From positions 1,868,001-1,932,000 of the forward strand of contig CALZFC010000029.1 in the NCBI GenBank assembly GCA_945643635.1: DNA of 64,000 nt. The letters are read 5' to 3'. How positions within the stretch are numbered: the stretch's first letter is position 1; each line of letters starts with the position of its first letter. A program made the translations under genes and the position numbers. The notes below the pieces were generated by a model, which was not told the origin of the DNA, did not search any database, and saw nothing but the letters and a program-made list of their open reading frames with translations. This stretch comes from Allodiplogaster sudhausi (Eukaryota; Nematoda; Chromadorea; Rhabditida; Diplogasteridae). Below are positions 33,577-45,958 of this stretch, one piece after another.

Positions 33577-34536
33577 GTTGTTTTCTTTAGCTAGAAGAGT
33601 GGAGTGAGGATATTAGCTAGGCTAGCAAATGGAGGAGGGGGGGGGGTTATTAGCTGACAAAGGGGTGGGTATCTCCAAAAATAGCTCCGGGCGCTATACT
33701 GGAAATCCTTGTTTGGATACTTCCATTCTTAACGTCCCTGGCAACCATATGGCCAAAAGTTGCAGTAGTACATATGTAGCTGTTGCAGCCTCTTTGAGAA
33801 GAGAGCAACTTTGTGTGCATGTTTCATTTTCAACTAATGAAAGTACTGTTTCCAAAAAAAACACTGCTTCCATGAAAGAAGTGCCTTCAAACAAAAGGAG
33901 TACTTCAAAACTTTTTGTCCTTTTTTGCATGAATATGAATGAGAAATAGCACGGCTATCTGAATACTTTTTAGAACAGGAAATCAGCAGTAAAAGTCACA
34001 CAATGTTGACCTAGAAACCGAAATTACTAGGCTTTTGTCAAGGCTGGCAGTTGCAATCTTTTGTCCTCGCCAGAATTGGAAAGATTACAAGGTTTTTAGT
34101 TTTATTCACTCTCACCAAACTGGCATCTCACACAAGCGCCAGATATCGTACGGCGAGACGCAACCACTTTCTGTATCTCTCACGAGTCCTCCTGGACTCT
34201 TTTATCTCTCTCGCCTAACTCTCTCACTGGTCGTACTCATTTCCTAATCCTTCTTCCTTATGCTCACTACTCTTCCGAAGACCCCCAGAACCAGAAAGGA
34301 CAGAGGGAACGACGACCAGCCGCAGAGATCCGAGAGTGTTGAGATGAAGTAGGTACGATGCGGAACATCAGAGAAGAACACGTATGACACTTTATTCACG
34401 GGTAGGAGGGTATGTACATATATATGGGGATGGAAGATGTAGTCTTTGCGGACATGGGATGCATGTATATAGATAAATCGTATTCCAGATTTCGAGTAGT
34501 GAAGCGGCGTGGAGCAGTTTCGTCATTTATGGTATG
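33577..34536. other. 5' flank of the degenerin gene; no gene recognised
   Basis: It contains a G-run (33638-33646) and AT-rich DNA. The segment 34260-34530 has repeat-like composition and adjoins a fold-back, but no LTR or ORF was recognised. Confidence 0.5.
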
Positions 34537-35525
34537 TACAGTCCCGCCCAGGATCTTGGTACCAAGGAGGGGTCGGAGGGGTCGGAGGGGTCCAAATGAA
34601 TGCATCCTCGGTAATAACTACTTTCCTAGGAAAGAGAAAAATATTTTAAATGGTATGTTGGTTTGCTTAGAGAGAACGGATGTTACTGTTAACAAATCGA
34701 TAATTTCATATCACTTGATAAGAAGTTATCAGTTTTCGCTTATAAAAAATTTCATTTCTTATATTTTTAAATGAAATTTCTTCTGTACCATTATTTTGTC
34801 TCTACCCACATCCCCAAATAATAAAATTAGAGATTGTATCATTGATAACGGAAATCGATAAATCAGACCTTATCACGCATGTTCAATAGCTGAGCAGATT
34901 CGCCCAACGATTCTGAATCTAGTTATGTAATCAGTTTTCAAATAGAGTGCCCGTTAACAATATATTTTTGATTGTGTGTATTTTCCATACCTTTCATCAG
35001 AAAGAATAGGAGCAACCTAGATTTGGACGCATCATACCGGGCCAACATTTTGACAAAGTCCAAGACTATGGGGAATCCTGAAGAAAGGCATGGAAAGTTC
35101 ACACAATCAAAAATATATTGTTAACGGGCACTCTATTTGAAAACTGATTACATAACTAGATTCAGAATCTGCTCAGCTAGTGAACATGCGTGATAAGGTC
35201 TGATTAAACGATTTCCGTTATCAATGATACAATCTCTAATTTTATTATTTGGGGATGTGGGTAGAGACAAAATAATGGTACAGAAGAAATTTCATTTAAA
35301 AATATAAGAAATTAAATTTTTTATAAGCGAAAGCTGATAACTTCTTATCAAGTGATAAGAAATTATCGATTTTTTAACAGTAACATCCGTTCTCTATAAA
35401 CAACCTAATGTACCATTTAAAATATTTTTGTTTTCCCTTGAACAATAGTTATTAACGAGGATGCATTTGGATCCCTCCGATGCATCCGATCCCTCCTTGG
35501 TACCAAGATCCTGGGCGGGACTGTA
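34537..35525. mobile_element. Fold-back element, family C, copy 2
   Basis: The termini are TACAGTCCCGCCCAGGATC and its complement. The arms pair through TTATTTTGTCTCTACCCACA; a central non-repeated spacer lies around 34990-35095. Confidence 0.88.
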
Positions 35526-35527
35526 CA

Positions 35528-36276
35528 TATGACGCGATTTGCGAGAGAATCAAAATGAATCAAAGAGGCCACGGACATAGCCAAAATCGACCAGCTTAGA
35601 TTTTGTTCTAAAGTTCCTTATAGGTACTTTCTGATACGAGGAATCGATTGGAATTGGTCTAAGGATCGGAAAATGCCGTTTTCGTTAGCTATGAAGAATT
35701 GAAATATGGGGCTTGCCGCGCAGGGGGGCGAGTTGGATGCACGTCTGAGGTCATTGCGACGCACTTTGTTGAGATATTGAAATGCAAATTAGCAATATAA
35801 TAGCCAAGACATTGCTCTAAACCAAGGAAAAAGAAAAACTTGAAAATGTTCGACTTTCCATCTTTTATAGTCTTTTAAGTTTGAAGGAGCGCAGACAAAG
35901 TGTTTCTCATTTTACCAGAACCAAACGTACACAGATGTATAAAGCATGAAAAGAGCTTTCGAATGGACTATTGGATTTTTCTTTTTTCGTTGTTTAGAGT
36001 AATATCTTGGCTATTATATGGCAAATTTTCATTGCTATATCTCAACAAAGTGCGTCGCAATGACCGCAGACGTGCATCCAACTCGCCTCCTAGCGCGGCG
36101 AGCCTAATAATTCAAGCCCTCATAGCAAATGAACAAGGCATTTTCCAACTCCCAGACCAGTTCCAATCGATTTCTCGTATCAGAAAGTACCTATAACGAA
36201 CTTTTGAACAAAATCCAAGCTGGTCGATTTTGGCTATGTCCGCGGCCTTTTTGATTCTATCGCAAATCGCGTCATA
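35528..36276. mobile_element. Internally deleted fold-back, family A
   Basis: Both family A termini are present (TATGACGCGATTTGC and GCAAATCGCGTCATA), but the interior is shortened to about 750 bp, so the two arms almost touch near 35980. Confidence 0.85.
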
Positions 36277-36418
36277 TATACCTTCATACCTAGAGATACC
36301 AAAGGGAAAGAAGGGAAGGGGCCATGAAGATGTAGATCCAGGGAGAGGAGAGTCGACTCTCTCTACATCCCATTCTAAATATTCTTCTTACATATCAAAG
36401 CGAGGACGCCACGCCCCT
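36276..36418. repeat. Dispersed repeat D, copy 2
   Basis: Nearly identical to 5762-5904. Confidence 0.7.
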
Positions 36419-36419
36419 A

Positions 36420-36486
36420 GGATGCATTTGGACCCCTCCGACCCCTCCGACCCCTCCTTGGTACCAAGATCCTGGGCGGGACTGTA
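36420..36486. mobile_element. Terminal fragment of family C
   Basis: Only the last 65 bp or so of a family C element, ending GGGCGGGACTGTA. Confidence 0.75.
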
Positions 36487-36492
36487 TATATA

Positions 36493-37327
36493 TACAGTCC
36501 CGCCCAGGATCTTGGTACCAAGGACGCATCGGACGAGTCGGACGCGTCCAAATGCATCTTCGTTCATAAATATTGTTCTAGGAAAAACTGAAATATTTTA
36601 AATGGTACATAAGGTTGCTTATAGCGAGCGGGAGCTACTATTAAAAAATCGATAACTTTTTATCATTTGATAAGAAGTTATCAGTTTTTGCTAATAAAAA
36701 ATTTCATTTCAAATATTTTTAAACGAAATTTCTCCTGTACTATAATTTTGTCTCTACACACATTACCAAATCATAAAATTAAAGATTGTATCATTAATAG
36801 CGGAAATGGATAAATGAGAACTTATCACGCATTTTCATATGATGCCCACGGCCTGCGAGGCCTCCTTGCTTTGTTCTTTCTGAAGAAAGACTTGCAAAGT
36901 ACACACAATCAAAAATGTGTTGTTAACCGGCACATGCTGTTGAAAACTGATTACATAATTAGATTCAGAATCGTACATCATATGAACATGCGTGATAAGT
37001 TCTCATTTATCGATTTCCGTTATTAATGATACAATCTTTAATTTTATTATTTGGGGATGTGTGTAGAGGCAAAATTATAGTACAGGAGAAATTTCGTTTA
37101 AAAATATTTGAAATGAAATTTTTTATTAGCAAAAACTGATAACTTCTTATCAAATGATAAAAAGATATCGATTTTTTAACAGTAGCATCCGTACTCTATA
37201 AGCAAACTAATGTACCATTTAGAATATTTTAGTTTTTCCTAAAACAATAGTTATGAACGAGGATGCATTTTGACGCGTCCGACTCGTCCGATGCGTCCTT
37301 GGTACCAAGATCCTGGGCGGGACTGTA
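36493..37327. mobile_element. Fold-back element, family C, copy 3
   Basis: Complete, with inverted termini TACAGTCCCGCCCAGGATC. Its arms are more divergent from copies 1 and 2 near the centre. Confidence 0.88.
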
Positions 37328-37399
37328 CATACAAATGTACATACTTAGTGTGTATGTATGTACATAGATACATACTTCATACATACATTCGTACATACA

Positions 37400-38336
37400 T
37401 ACAGTACCGGTCAAAATTCTATTAACTTTTGGTTTTTCGTGCATAATTTCTTTCAAAGTTAATGAAAGTTGATGAAATTTTCAGGGTTGCTTCTTTACGC
37501 TGTCAGACTATTAGTACCAGAATATTGATTTCATAGATCGACTACAAGGCGAGAAAAAATCAATAAGTCAATATCACCCTTGTGCACATTTAGGCGTACT
37601 GAACAAAATGGGTTGTTTCTTTGATATTCGGGTAGTTTTTATTGGATACATGATTTTTCTGTATTCTAGAGCATCTCTGCGATAACATTTTGATCTATTC
37701 GCTATTTATTCACATGTTTTTACATGTTGCCTACCCCCAGTTCACGACCCATGCACTCGGAATGAGATGCAAACGGTTCAGGAGGATGAAATCGAGCATT
37801 TACTAATATATCTCTCTCAATAATGATTTTAATATATTTGCAGGTCATCACTGAACAAATTCAGATGGTTATTCGAGCTGTTAAAATTAGGTGCTAATTG
37901 TTTGTGCACACTCTGAATACCGCGGTCAACTTTGGTCCTCAGCCCAGACGCACTTATAGTGATGCTGTGCAGGAGTCCGTGTGCCAATGCCTTTTTTGCC
38001 AATCTAAAATGATAGATCATAGGCTTTTATAGCTTCAGAAGCCCTATTTCATCCCTGTCTTCATGAACCCACAAGATACAGTAGATCGTTTAAATGTGCC
38101 CGTGGCATAGAGTAGTACTTTGCCCATTTTGTTCAGTACGCCAAATGTGCACAAGGGTGATATTGACTTATTGATTTTTTTTCTCGCATTGTAGTCGATC
38201 TATGAAATCAATATTCTGGTACTAATAGTCTGAGAGCATAAACAGGCAACCCTGAAAATTTCATCAACTTCCATTAACTTTAAAAGAAATTATGCACGAA
38301 AAACCAAAAGTTAATAGAATTTTGACCGGTACTGTA
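37400..38336. mobile_element. Tc1/mariner-like fold-back element F
   Basis: The termini TACAGTACCGGTCAAAATTC and complement resemble Tc1/mariner ends. Arms of about 230 bp are inverted; the central 480 bp has no intact transposase reading. It is probably non-autonomous. Confidence 0.8.
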
Positions 38337-38612
38337 CATACATATCCTGATTGTTTCAAAGGAATTGCTTCGAAAAGTCAGGAAGAGCAATCAGATGCAT
38401 CGCAAGTAACAATTCCAAACTACACACATTTTATCCGTGTATGTACAGGTAATGTGAATAAGGGTTAAGTATTTCAAACAAAAGTAACTCCTGCACATTA
38501 TACAAAAAATACATATTTAGCAATTTGGGAGATCTCTTGCGAGTCGTAATCTTTCTTTGAGACTTTCTCTTCTGTTCAATCAGATTCTGCCATGTAGGTT
38601 CACATCAATGGA

Positions 38613-38826
38613 TATATGACGGTGCCAACTAAAAAAACGGTCGTTTTTGCATTTCCGACTCGTCATTCACACTTTTTTGGAATATTCCACATAAATATGC
38701 CAAATTTGCCAAAAAATACGCGTACTTTTGGCAAATTTGGCATATTTATGTGGAATATTCCAAAAAAGTGTGACAACGAGTCGATAATGCAAAAACGACC
38801 GTTTTTTTAGTTGGCACCGTCATATA
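38613..38826. mobile_element. Short near-perfect hairpin MITE G
   Basis: A 214-bp palindrome with ends TATATGACGGTGCCAACT, centred near 38719; the arms differ at only a few positions. Confidence 0.9.
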
Positions 38827-39005
38827 TGTACTTGCAAACGAAATATTTTTTGTCTGAAAACAATTTATCGCGGCTTATCAAAATCTTGCAATCACATGAA
38901 AATATCTTTCGAAAATTAGATGGAAATGATCACCAATGGATCAACTTTTGCTGTACAATATCTGAAGATATGCGACAAAAATTGCAAAACCTAAATACAA
39001 AAAAA

Positions 39006-41025
39006 TCACACCCACTGTAATTTGGTGTGACTAAAATTTGTGTTAAAAATTGAAAAAAAAAAATTCAAACGAACCAGTCGTCGATAACACTGAACAAAGC
39101 AAATGATGAAGATTGGATCGACAACGGGAAAAATCGAAAGCGACAGCAATATTGTTCCGCCGAGTTCTTTCAGATTTATCCCTGCAATACTGCTATTTCT
39201 TAAATTAGGTTCTTTATCTCTAAATAGTAAATATATTTTTAATTATTAAAATATATCATTTTCCCGTCACATAAAAAAAGAAAACTCAAGCTTGAACTCG
39301 CGCCTTTCGTCTTACATTAGATAACATACATATATGATATAGATTGACGCAACTGTGAACAATAGATTACCAACCAATGATAGGCAGACCAATGATGATG
39401 GCAATAGGAATGTACGTCACAAAGAAAGGGATGAGAGTCTGACAATGAAAGAGAGTTTAGGATTTGAGATCGGTTAAGGGGTATATAATGAAGCAGAAAT
39501 ATTATCCGAATTTTCGATAAATATAATCAACAATCAACAAATTGCCTGAATAATGAGCGCAGTGAAGAGTTGCATCTGGAGTCTTCTCGTCTTGGTCGAC
39601 ATTGAAAACTTACTGCCATTGCTGCGCAACTCACAATGGATGCGCAGGGTGCAGAAGAGAATGACGGCTACGGTACAAATGAGCAGGAAGCCTATCACGG
39701 CCCACACGAGCAGAGACAGCCATTTCCACTCGCGGCCGCGGCCGTGCGCGCTCTCCACCTGGAAATGAATTTTGTTACGTAATAGCGAAATGTATTTATT
39801 CCATTTATTCATCGAAACAAGCTCATTTCAGACTGATATATGTACATACTTACATATTAAAATGCACATGAAAACTTGCGTGAAAAAGCGTTCCAAGGTA
39901 GCCGATTTCATTTAGATTTATACCGTAATAAATGGCGAGATCTGATGAAAATTCCTAAAATTTTCGATTGGTCTCTGAAAATGATCTTTGTAGTTACGAA
40001 TATCGATCATTTTATAAACATACTTAAATACATATATAATATATATAAATGATTTTCCCGGATTATCTTATTCGTTTTCTTCAGCTACTATATAAAGCGC
40101 TTAAAACATAATGAGTCATCAAGTTTGAACGATCACTCATTTTTTCAGTCTTGCTCTGTGCACAACCTGAGTAGTCTGGTCATTAGGGAGAAGATGTACG
40201 AGGAGCGCCGAATAGCAACTCGAATGTCCAATAACGATGGCCGCGCAAAGCGCCATCACTGACGTGGTTCTGAACGTGTCGAGAAAGCGCAACCAGTCGG
40301 GACTAAATTCACGGCCTCATTCTCTGTCTTTATAATACTCTTAAGAATATGATTCAAATCAATCAATCAATCACTCGATATTTCAACGGGTTAATGGGGG
40401 AAAATGTACTTAATTTCAAATAGCTACTCGTTAAAAATCTTTAGAATTCAACGAGAGCAGAGCAAAATACATACTTACTTGCAGACTGCTTTGTAGCGGT
40501 AGAGAAAGTGCAAGGCGAGCAGACTGTACGTTTGATAGATGAAGAATGCAAAGACAAAGCACGTGACAATGTTGTGCGTATAAGAGATCTCTTGACTGTG
40601 GCCGAGGAAGAAGATGAAACCGCGCGAGCTCATGTGGACGTACTGCAAATGACACGTCTTTCTCATGTACATAAATACACATTCTTATTTTAATTAACAC
40701 AACGTTTAAGAACAAATTGAGTCCAATTATGAAATTTTGCTTAGTTAATAAAATAGCAGCCATTTTACATCAGCTAATGGTCATATTTTTTTGAAACTTT
40801 TCTACTGTATTTCATTCGAAACAACGTATTTCATGCCAGCTGATAAAGATAAATGTAAAAAAGTAGGAAAAATATTTAAAAAAAAAAAACATAATGAATA
40901 CCGGAACGACAAAGACGTTGAGTACTGAGTTCACTATTTCGATGATAGCGAACGCGAGGAGCAAGAAGCGATAGGCTCCGATGGACGTTGAACCGTTGCG
41001 GACTATTGTTCAGAAAACACTCATT

Positions 41026-41069
<44 letters not shown>

Positions 41070-41243
41070 ATATATATATTACATAAATCTACATACATAC
41101 ACATGTAATTTTTTGACTGATAAAAAAATTTAAACGGTTTTTTAAAAATAAATCTGACTTATCAAAGCAATTAGCAGCAAATTTGTTGTCACTGCGGCGA
41201 GAGTCATGCCGATGTAGTAGAAGTCGTGCGCCATTAAGCTCAT
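39006..41243 (-). CDS. Str-type 7TM chemoreceptor
   Basis: Seven exons join in phase: 41243-41159, 41002-40902, 40642-40479, 40302-40167, 39758-39546, 39438-39375 and 39181-39006, giving 312 residues, the usual size for this class. Landmarks in order: TM1 MSLMAHDFYYIGMTLAAV, GAYRFLLLAFAIIEI, HFLYRYKAVC at the end of TM3, STKTRRLQMQLFTALIIQ leading to TLIPFFVTYIP (TM6), and the family signature LSIFPVVDPIFIICF followed by CYRRLV in TM7. The order matches the Str/Srd/Srh group of chemosensory receptors. An ATG two codons upstream (41249) is an alternative start. The intron after exon 5 appears to use a GC donor (CAG|GCAATT). Confidence 0.88.
41032..41078. repeat. (AT)n microsatellite in receptor intron 1
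   Basis: A run of alternating TA in the first intron of the Str-type receptor. Confidence 0.9.
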
Positions 41244-41249
41244 GTACAT

Positions 41250-43489
41250 TCTGGCTCTTTCTGGTGATAGCAACAAAAAAAAACAGATTGATAAGAACGA
41301 CAATTGTGTGATACATATGTACATACATATCTCTAGGGGCGGCAAATGGGCAGCAGGAGATTGAGGAGAAGATTGAGGCAAACGTCGAATACAAGACTTG
41401 AATTTTATCTTTGGTGATGTATATAGTAAGGAAATGTCTAATATCCGACTACGATTACCTTATATAAACATACGTTGCATACGCGCTAGACATGTGTTGA
41501 AAAATGAGACAATCTCCATGAATGACAATAGTCTTCTAGACAATGCTTGAGCTTTTGTCATTCTTTCTTTATGCATTCCTTCCTCGTCAATGCTATCCTT
41601 CTTCTATTGCGCAAAATAAAGAGACAAGGAAAAGAAGATGAAGTAAACACCGTGACATAAGCAGTCAAGTATTTTTATACATGCATATATACCTATGTCA
41701 ATGTTTATTTTACAGTTATTAGAAATGCGCGATTTTTTATATTGTTCTTTTCAATATATATCTGCAGACGCACGCATTATAGAGGATCAAACAGCTTGTA
41801 TTCAACTGCTTTTAGTCTGCATCGTTCATTCATTCATACTAGGTCATGGATTGAGATGCTGACTCGTGTTTTCTAAATGAGAGAAGCAGATGAAGAAATT
41901 TCAGTTTCAAATGGGCAGAAAATATGTGAAAGTTTGTCTTCGGTATACACGGAGAATAAAAATCGCGATTAGCAATGTGCTGACGGCGCTGCTGTACTCT
42001 GTATGGGCAGTACATACAAGATAAGTAGAATGACAGAAGCGAGACTACAATTTCTCTAACCTCATAAAGTAATTTATACAACCGTATGTTCATAATTGCA
42101 CAGTCACAGACGGATTCGGATGCAGTAACTAAAAAGTTTGACTGCGTCTGGAAAACTGCGATCTTGGTCATGAGTTAAAAAAAAAAAGCTCGTCGGCCCG
42201 TTGATGAACATCACACCTTCTTATCAGTAAAAGAGAAGGAGAGAAAGGAAAAGAGAGAAAGAGAAAGAGAGAAAGAGAAAGAGAGAAAGAGAAAGAGAGG
42301 GAGAGAGAGAGAGAAAGAGAGAATGAGAAAGAGAGAAAGGGAAAGAGAGAAAGAGAAAGAGAGAAGAGAAAGAAGAAAGAGAAAGAGAGAAAGAGAAAGA
42401 GAGGAAACGAGATAGAGAAAGAGAACGGGAGAGCGAGAGAACGATAGATATAGAAGAATAGCAATAATATTTTGGAGATTAAAGAAAGAGAGACAATGAT
42501 TTCATTTCGTATACGAATTCCCAAAAAAACCAACATTACCTAAAAATTCTCTGCGTCATTAGCATGCATACATACATATAATTATTTATATGCACAAGTA
42601 TAAATTTATTTCTCTCGCTGCCTCTCTCTCTTACTCTCTCTTACTCTCTCTCTCTCACTCTCGCTCACTCGCTCATTCTCTTTCTCCCTTTCATATTGGT
42701 CGTCACTTTGTTAGCCACTTGATCTCTTGTTTTCTTTTGCATTATTCACTATGTTCTCGCTGCTCTCCAAGTTCGATTGGAATCTCTCAAAAGTTATTGT
42801 GCTATCCGAGCTTCTCTTTTCCCTTTTTATATTTTCTCCATATTCTTCTCTTTATTAATACCCCTCTTTATGTCTAGTTCTCTCTCTATCACTCTATCTC
42901 TCTCTCCTTCACTTCGAAATGCATTGTTCTATAGCTCTTTGCTGACCCGATAATGCGATTACCTTTCGTTCTGTTCTCTGCGTCCAAAGCGTTTCAAATT
43001 GCGTGTGCACGTATCGATTAAAGCGAGGTGTGACTATGAATGCCTAAAACTTGATATTGAAAACAGCGATGAGGCAAAAGAGAAAGAGAGAGGACGCAGA
43101 GAAAGAATGGATGAATCAGCGAATCACTCCCTTTCTCTCAATCTCATAATATCATGATTGTCCTTTTCAAACATTACTTTTGTATTCGCCATCGCGGTAT
43201 CAATCAATTCATTTTTCAATGTATGTATGTAATACGCTTGCGTATCTGTCGTACTGCAAAATAAATTTCTTAAATTTTAACATAATTTAATTGAGTGAAC
43301 GCTATTTGTTGGAATTGAATACCATGTTCGCCTTCCGCCTCATTAGATTTGTGGAATGAGCGAAAGTGTTTAATATATCAATGACGAGGAATAAGTGCAT
43401 ATCCTATGCATATTCAACGAATAAGTTATAGGTTTTGCATATGCAAATTTTTGGCGCAACCGAGATCTGCCGAGTTTACAACTCCACAC
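41250..43489. other. Intergenic, microsatellite-rich
   Basis: It contains (GA)n at 42225-42440 and (CT)n at 42612-42690. No exon series was recognised on either strand. Confidence 0.6.
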
Positions 43490-43497
43490 ATCATTAC

Positions 43498-43715
43498 TTC
43501 GTCGCGCCCTCCCGCCATTCGGTCGACTCGTCCGAGCATTGTGAGCCACGGCGTCATCCCAAGTGAAGAGGCAGCAGCGATGGCGAGAGAGGCGAGCAGT
43601 GCGTGAAGACTGCTGTTGCGAGGTGCAGCCAGCGGAGTAGCAGAAGCAGCAGCAGGCGGAACAAAATTCACGACGCCGACGGTCATCCGCCGTCCGTGAG
43701 CGCCAAACGCTCGTC
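43498..43715 (-). other. Isolated exon-like segment, function unknown
   Basis: On the minus strand, a strong acceptor (CTTTTTCAG) and a donor (GAA|GTAATG) bracket an open segment with MTVGVVNFVPP and a hydrophobic stretch containing SLGMTPWLTMLGRVDR. Base composition looks coding. No partner exons were found. It lies head-to-head with the SLC6 gene that lacks its TM1 exon. Confidence 0.4.
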
Positions 43716-43844
43716 TGAAAAAGGTGGTTTACTACTTATTTATAGATATTTATTTATTTATTATTGATTTTTCAAATAGTTTTTAGTTTACAAATAATTA
43801 ATAAATAATAGTATGCCATTATAGTTATTTCTCGTTAATTCCAG

Positions 43845-45898
43845 CCGCCTTCCTCTTTGCCTACATCACGGTCTCCCTCTGCTTCGGCCTGCCGATTCTC
43901 TACATGGAGCTCATCATGGGCCAGTTGAATCAGGCCGGTGGCTCGCTCGCCTTCCGCAACTACATGCCACTCATGCAGGGTCAGTAGTTGGCCTAGTGGG
44001 TTAAGCAGCAAACATATGGCGCATTAGATGCGAGTTCGGATCCCGCCCCGAAACAATAACGTTTTGAGGACTCGGCTTCGGCACGGCAATCATGTCCTTC
44101 TCGGACGCCTTCTTCTACAATGTCATCGTTGCGTGGGCGTGCCTCTATCTCGTCAAGGTTTCTGGCGACCTGCAGATTTTATAGATTCACGAGGATTTCT
44201 TAATGACAAAACACCACGATGGAAAGGACGAGGTCGCAAAAAAAACATTAATTGGATTTAGTGTTTCGAAGAGTATTTCTTTAAAAAACACATTGGGTTT
44301 CACAATGCCTTAGAGGAGTTCGTAATGTGCTTGCTATGATTTTGTAATGGACCATGGCAATCCGTAATTTAGGAAACGGATCTCGTAATATAAAATAACA
44401 AAGTAATAATGATTTAAAACTGTAAATATATTTAAAAAAAAAAACACAAATACAGACACGTTGTGAGTGTTTACAAGTTTGCCCGCCAATATCGATAGAT
44501 TTTCCTGTCACCTCGATTTTTTCTAAATTTTTTCACGTTTATTTTATTTTTCCCTCTTCTAGATTGCGGCTCAAGGGAACAGAATGCGATCTGCGCAGAA
44601 TCTGCCGAAGGACCAGTTGGCTTTATGAACAACATTTGCGTTCTGCTGGACAATATATTTGTTCTCTAAAGGATTGCTGATGTGAAAAAAATTTTTTTTT
44701 TTTGATAAAGTAAAAAAAATCTAAAACCCTTAAACTAATCTGAAAAAAATGAATAATAATAATCCAGTTTTTTTGTTCCAGTTCTGGTACAATGGCTCGT
44801 GCGGCAACGAAATGGCCTTTGTCTACGAGAACAACATGACTGCCATGAGCGCTTCCGAAGAGTTCTTCAGGCAAAGAAAATGATTAAATATATATATATA
44901 TATATATATAATGTATATAATAAGATAAGTAAAATTTGCAACAACAAAAATGTGTGATGCTTCTAATAGAATTTACAATAATTTTTTTGAAGTATTTCCT
45001 AGACAAGAAAAAATGGGGAAAAATACTATGTCTTTCTTTTTGCAGCAACTACATTCTCAACAAGACGGACACCTTCGAGGATTGGGGCGAGTTCAACTGG
45101 AAGGTTTGTTCTGCGATTCTGCTCTCTCTGCAGCTGACTTTTTTTGTGTAAGAATTAAATAATAATAATTTTAAAGAAATTGCAAACAAGTTTATTCATA
45201 GTACTATTTTACTACAAAATACTAACATACCTACTTATTGTTAATAATTACTAATAATAACATAATAAAAGATAATGTAATAAATGCCGATTTTCAGGTA
45301 TTCGTCGCGTTGCTAGTTTGCTGGTCTCTCACGGCACTCGGCTTGATTCGCGGCGTCAAGTGGCTCGGTCGCATCTCGCTCTTCACAGCGACGGTACCGT
45401 ACGTGAGACATTCGCGGCGGGGCCCAGAAGCCACGCGATATTAATATTATCAATGAATACTGTTTGTCGAATGACCAAGAAAATTTCAAAATTACGTGCA
45501 CATTCGGCTACTGAATTCGACTTCCTGAACAAAAATTCAAAAAAATTTAATTTTTTTAAAATTCAAAAATTTAAATTTCCCTCCATTTTCTGCTACGTCA
45601 TCATTGCTATTCTCTTTGTGCGTGGCGTGACGCTGCCTGGAGCGTACGAAGGCATCAAGTTCTATCTGTTCACGCCCGACTTTGCCAGACTGCTCAACCC
45701 GCAGGTCAGGCAATGACTTCGGAGCTCTCTCTCTCTATCACTCTCACTCTCTTCCTCACTCTCTTTCTCTCTCTCTCTCTATCACTCTCTCCCTCTCTCG
45801 CTGTCCCTCTATTTCTTCTCTCACTCTCCCTGTCTGTTCTCCGTCTCTCCTTCTAGCCCTATGTACCTCTCTGTCTCTTTCGCTTTCTATTCCGTGTT

Positions 45899-45958
<60 letters not shown>

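Noticed and set aside
38811..39020. Plus-strand 69-residue reading after hairpin MITE G
   Set aside because: It begins inside the MITE, overlaps the 3' end of the Str-type receptor, and shows no splice or family support.
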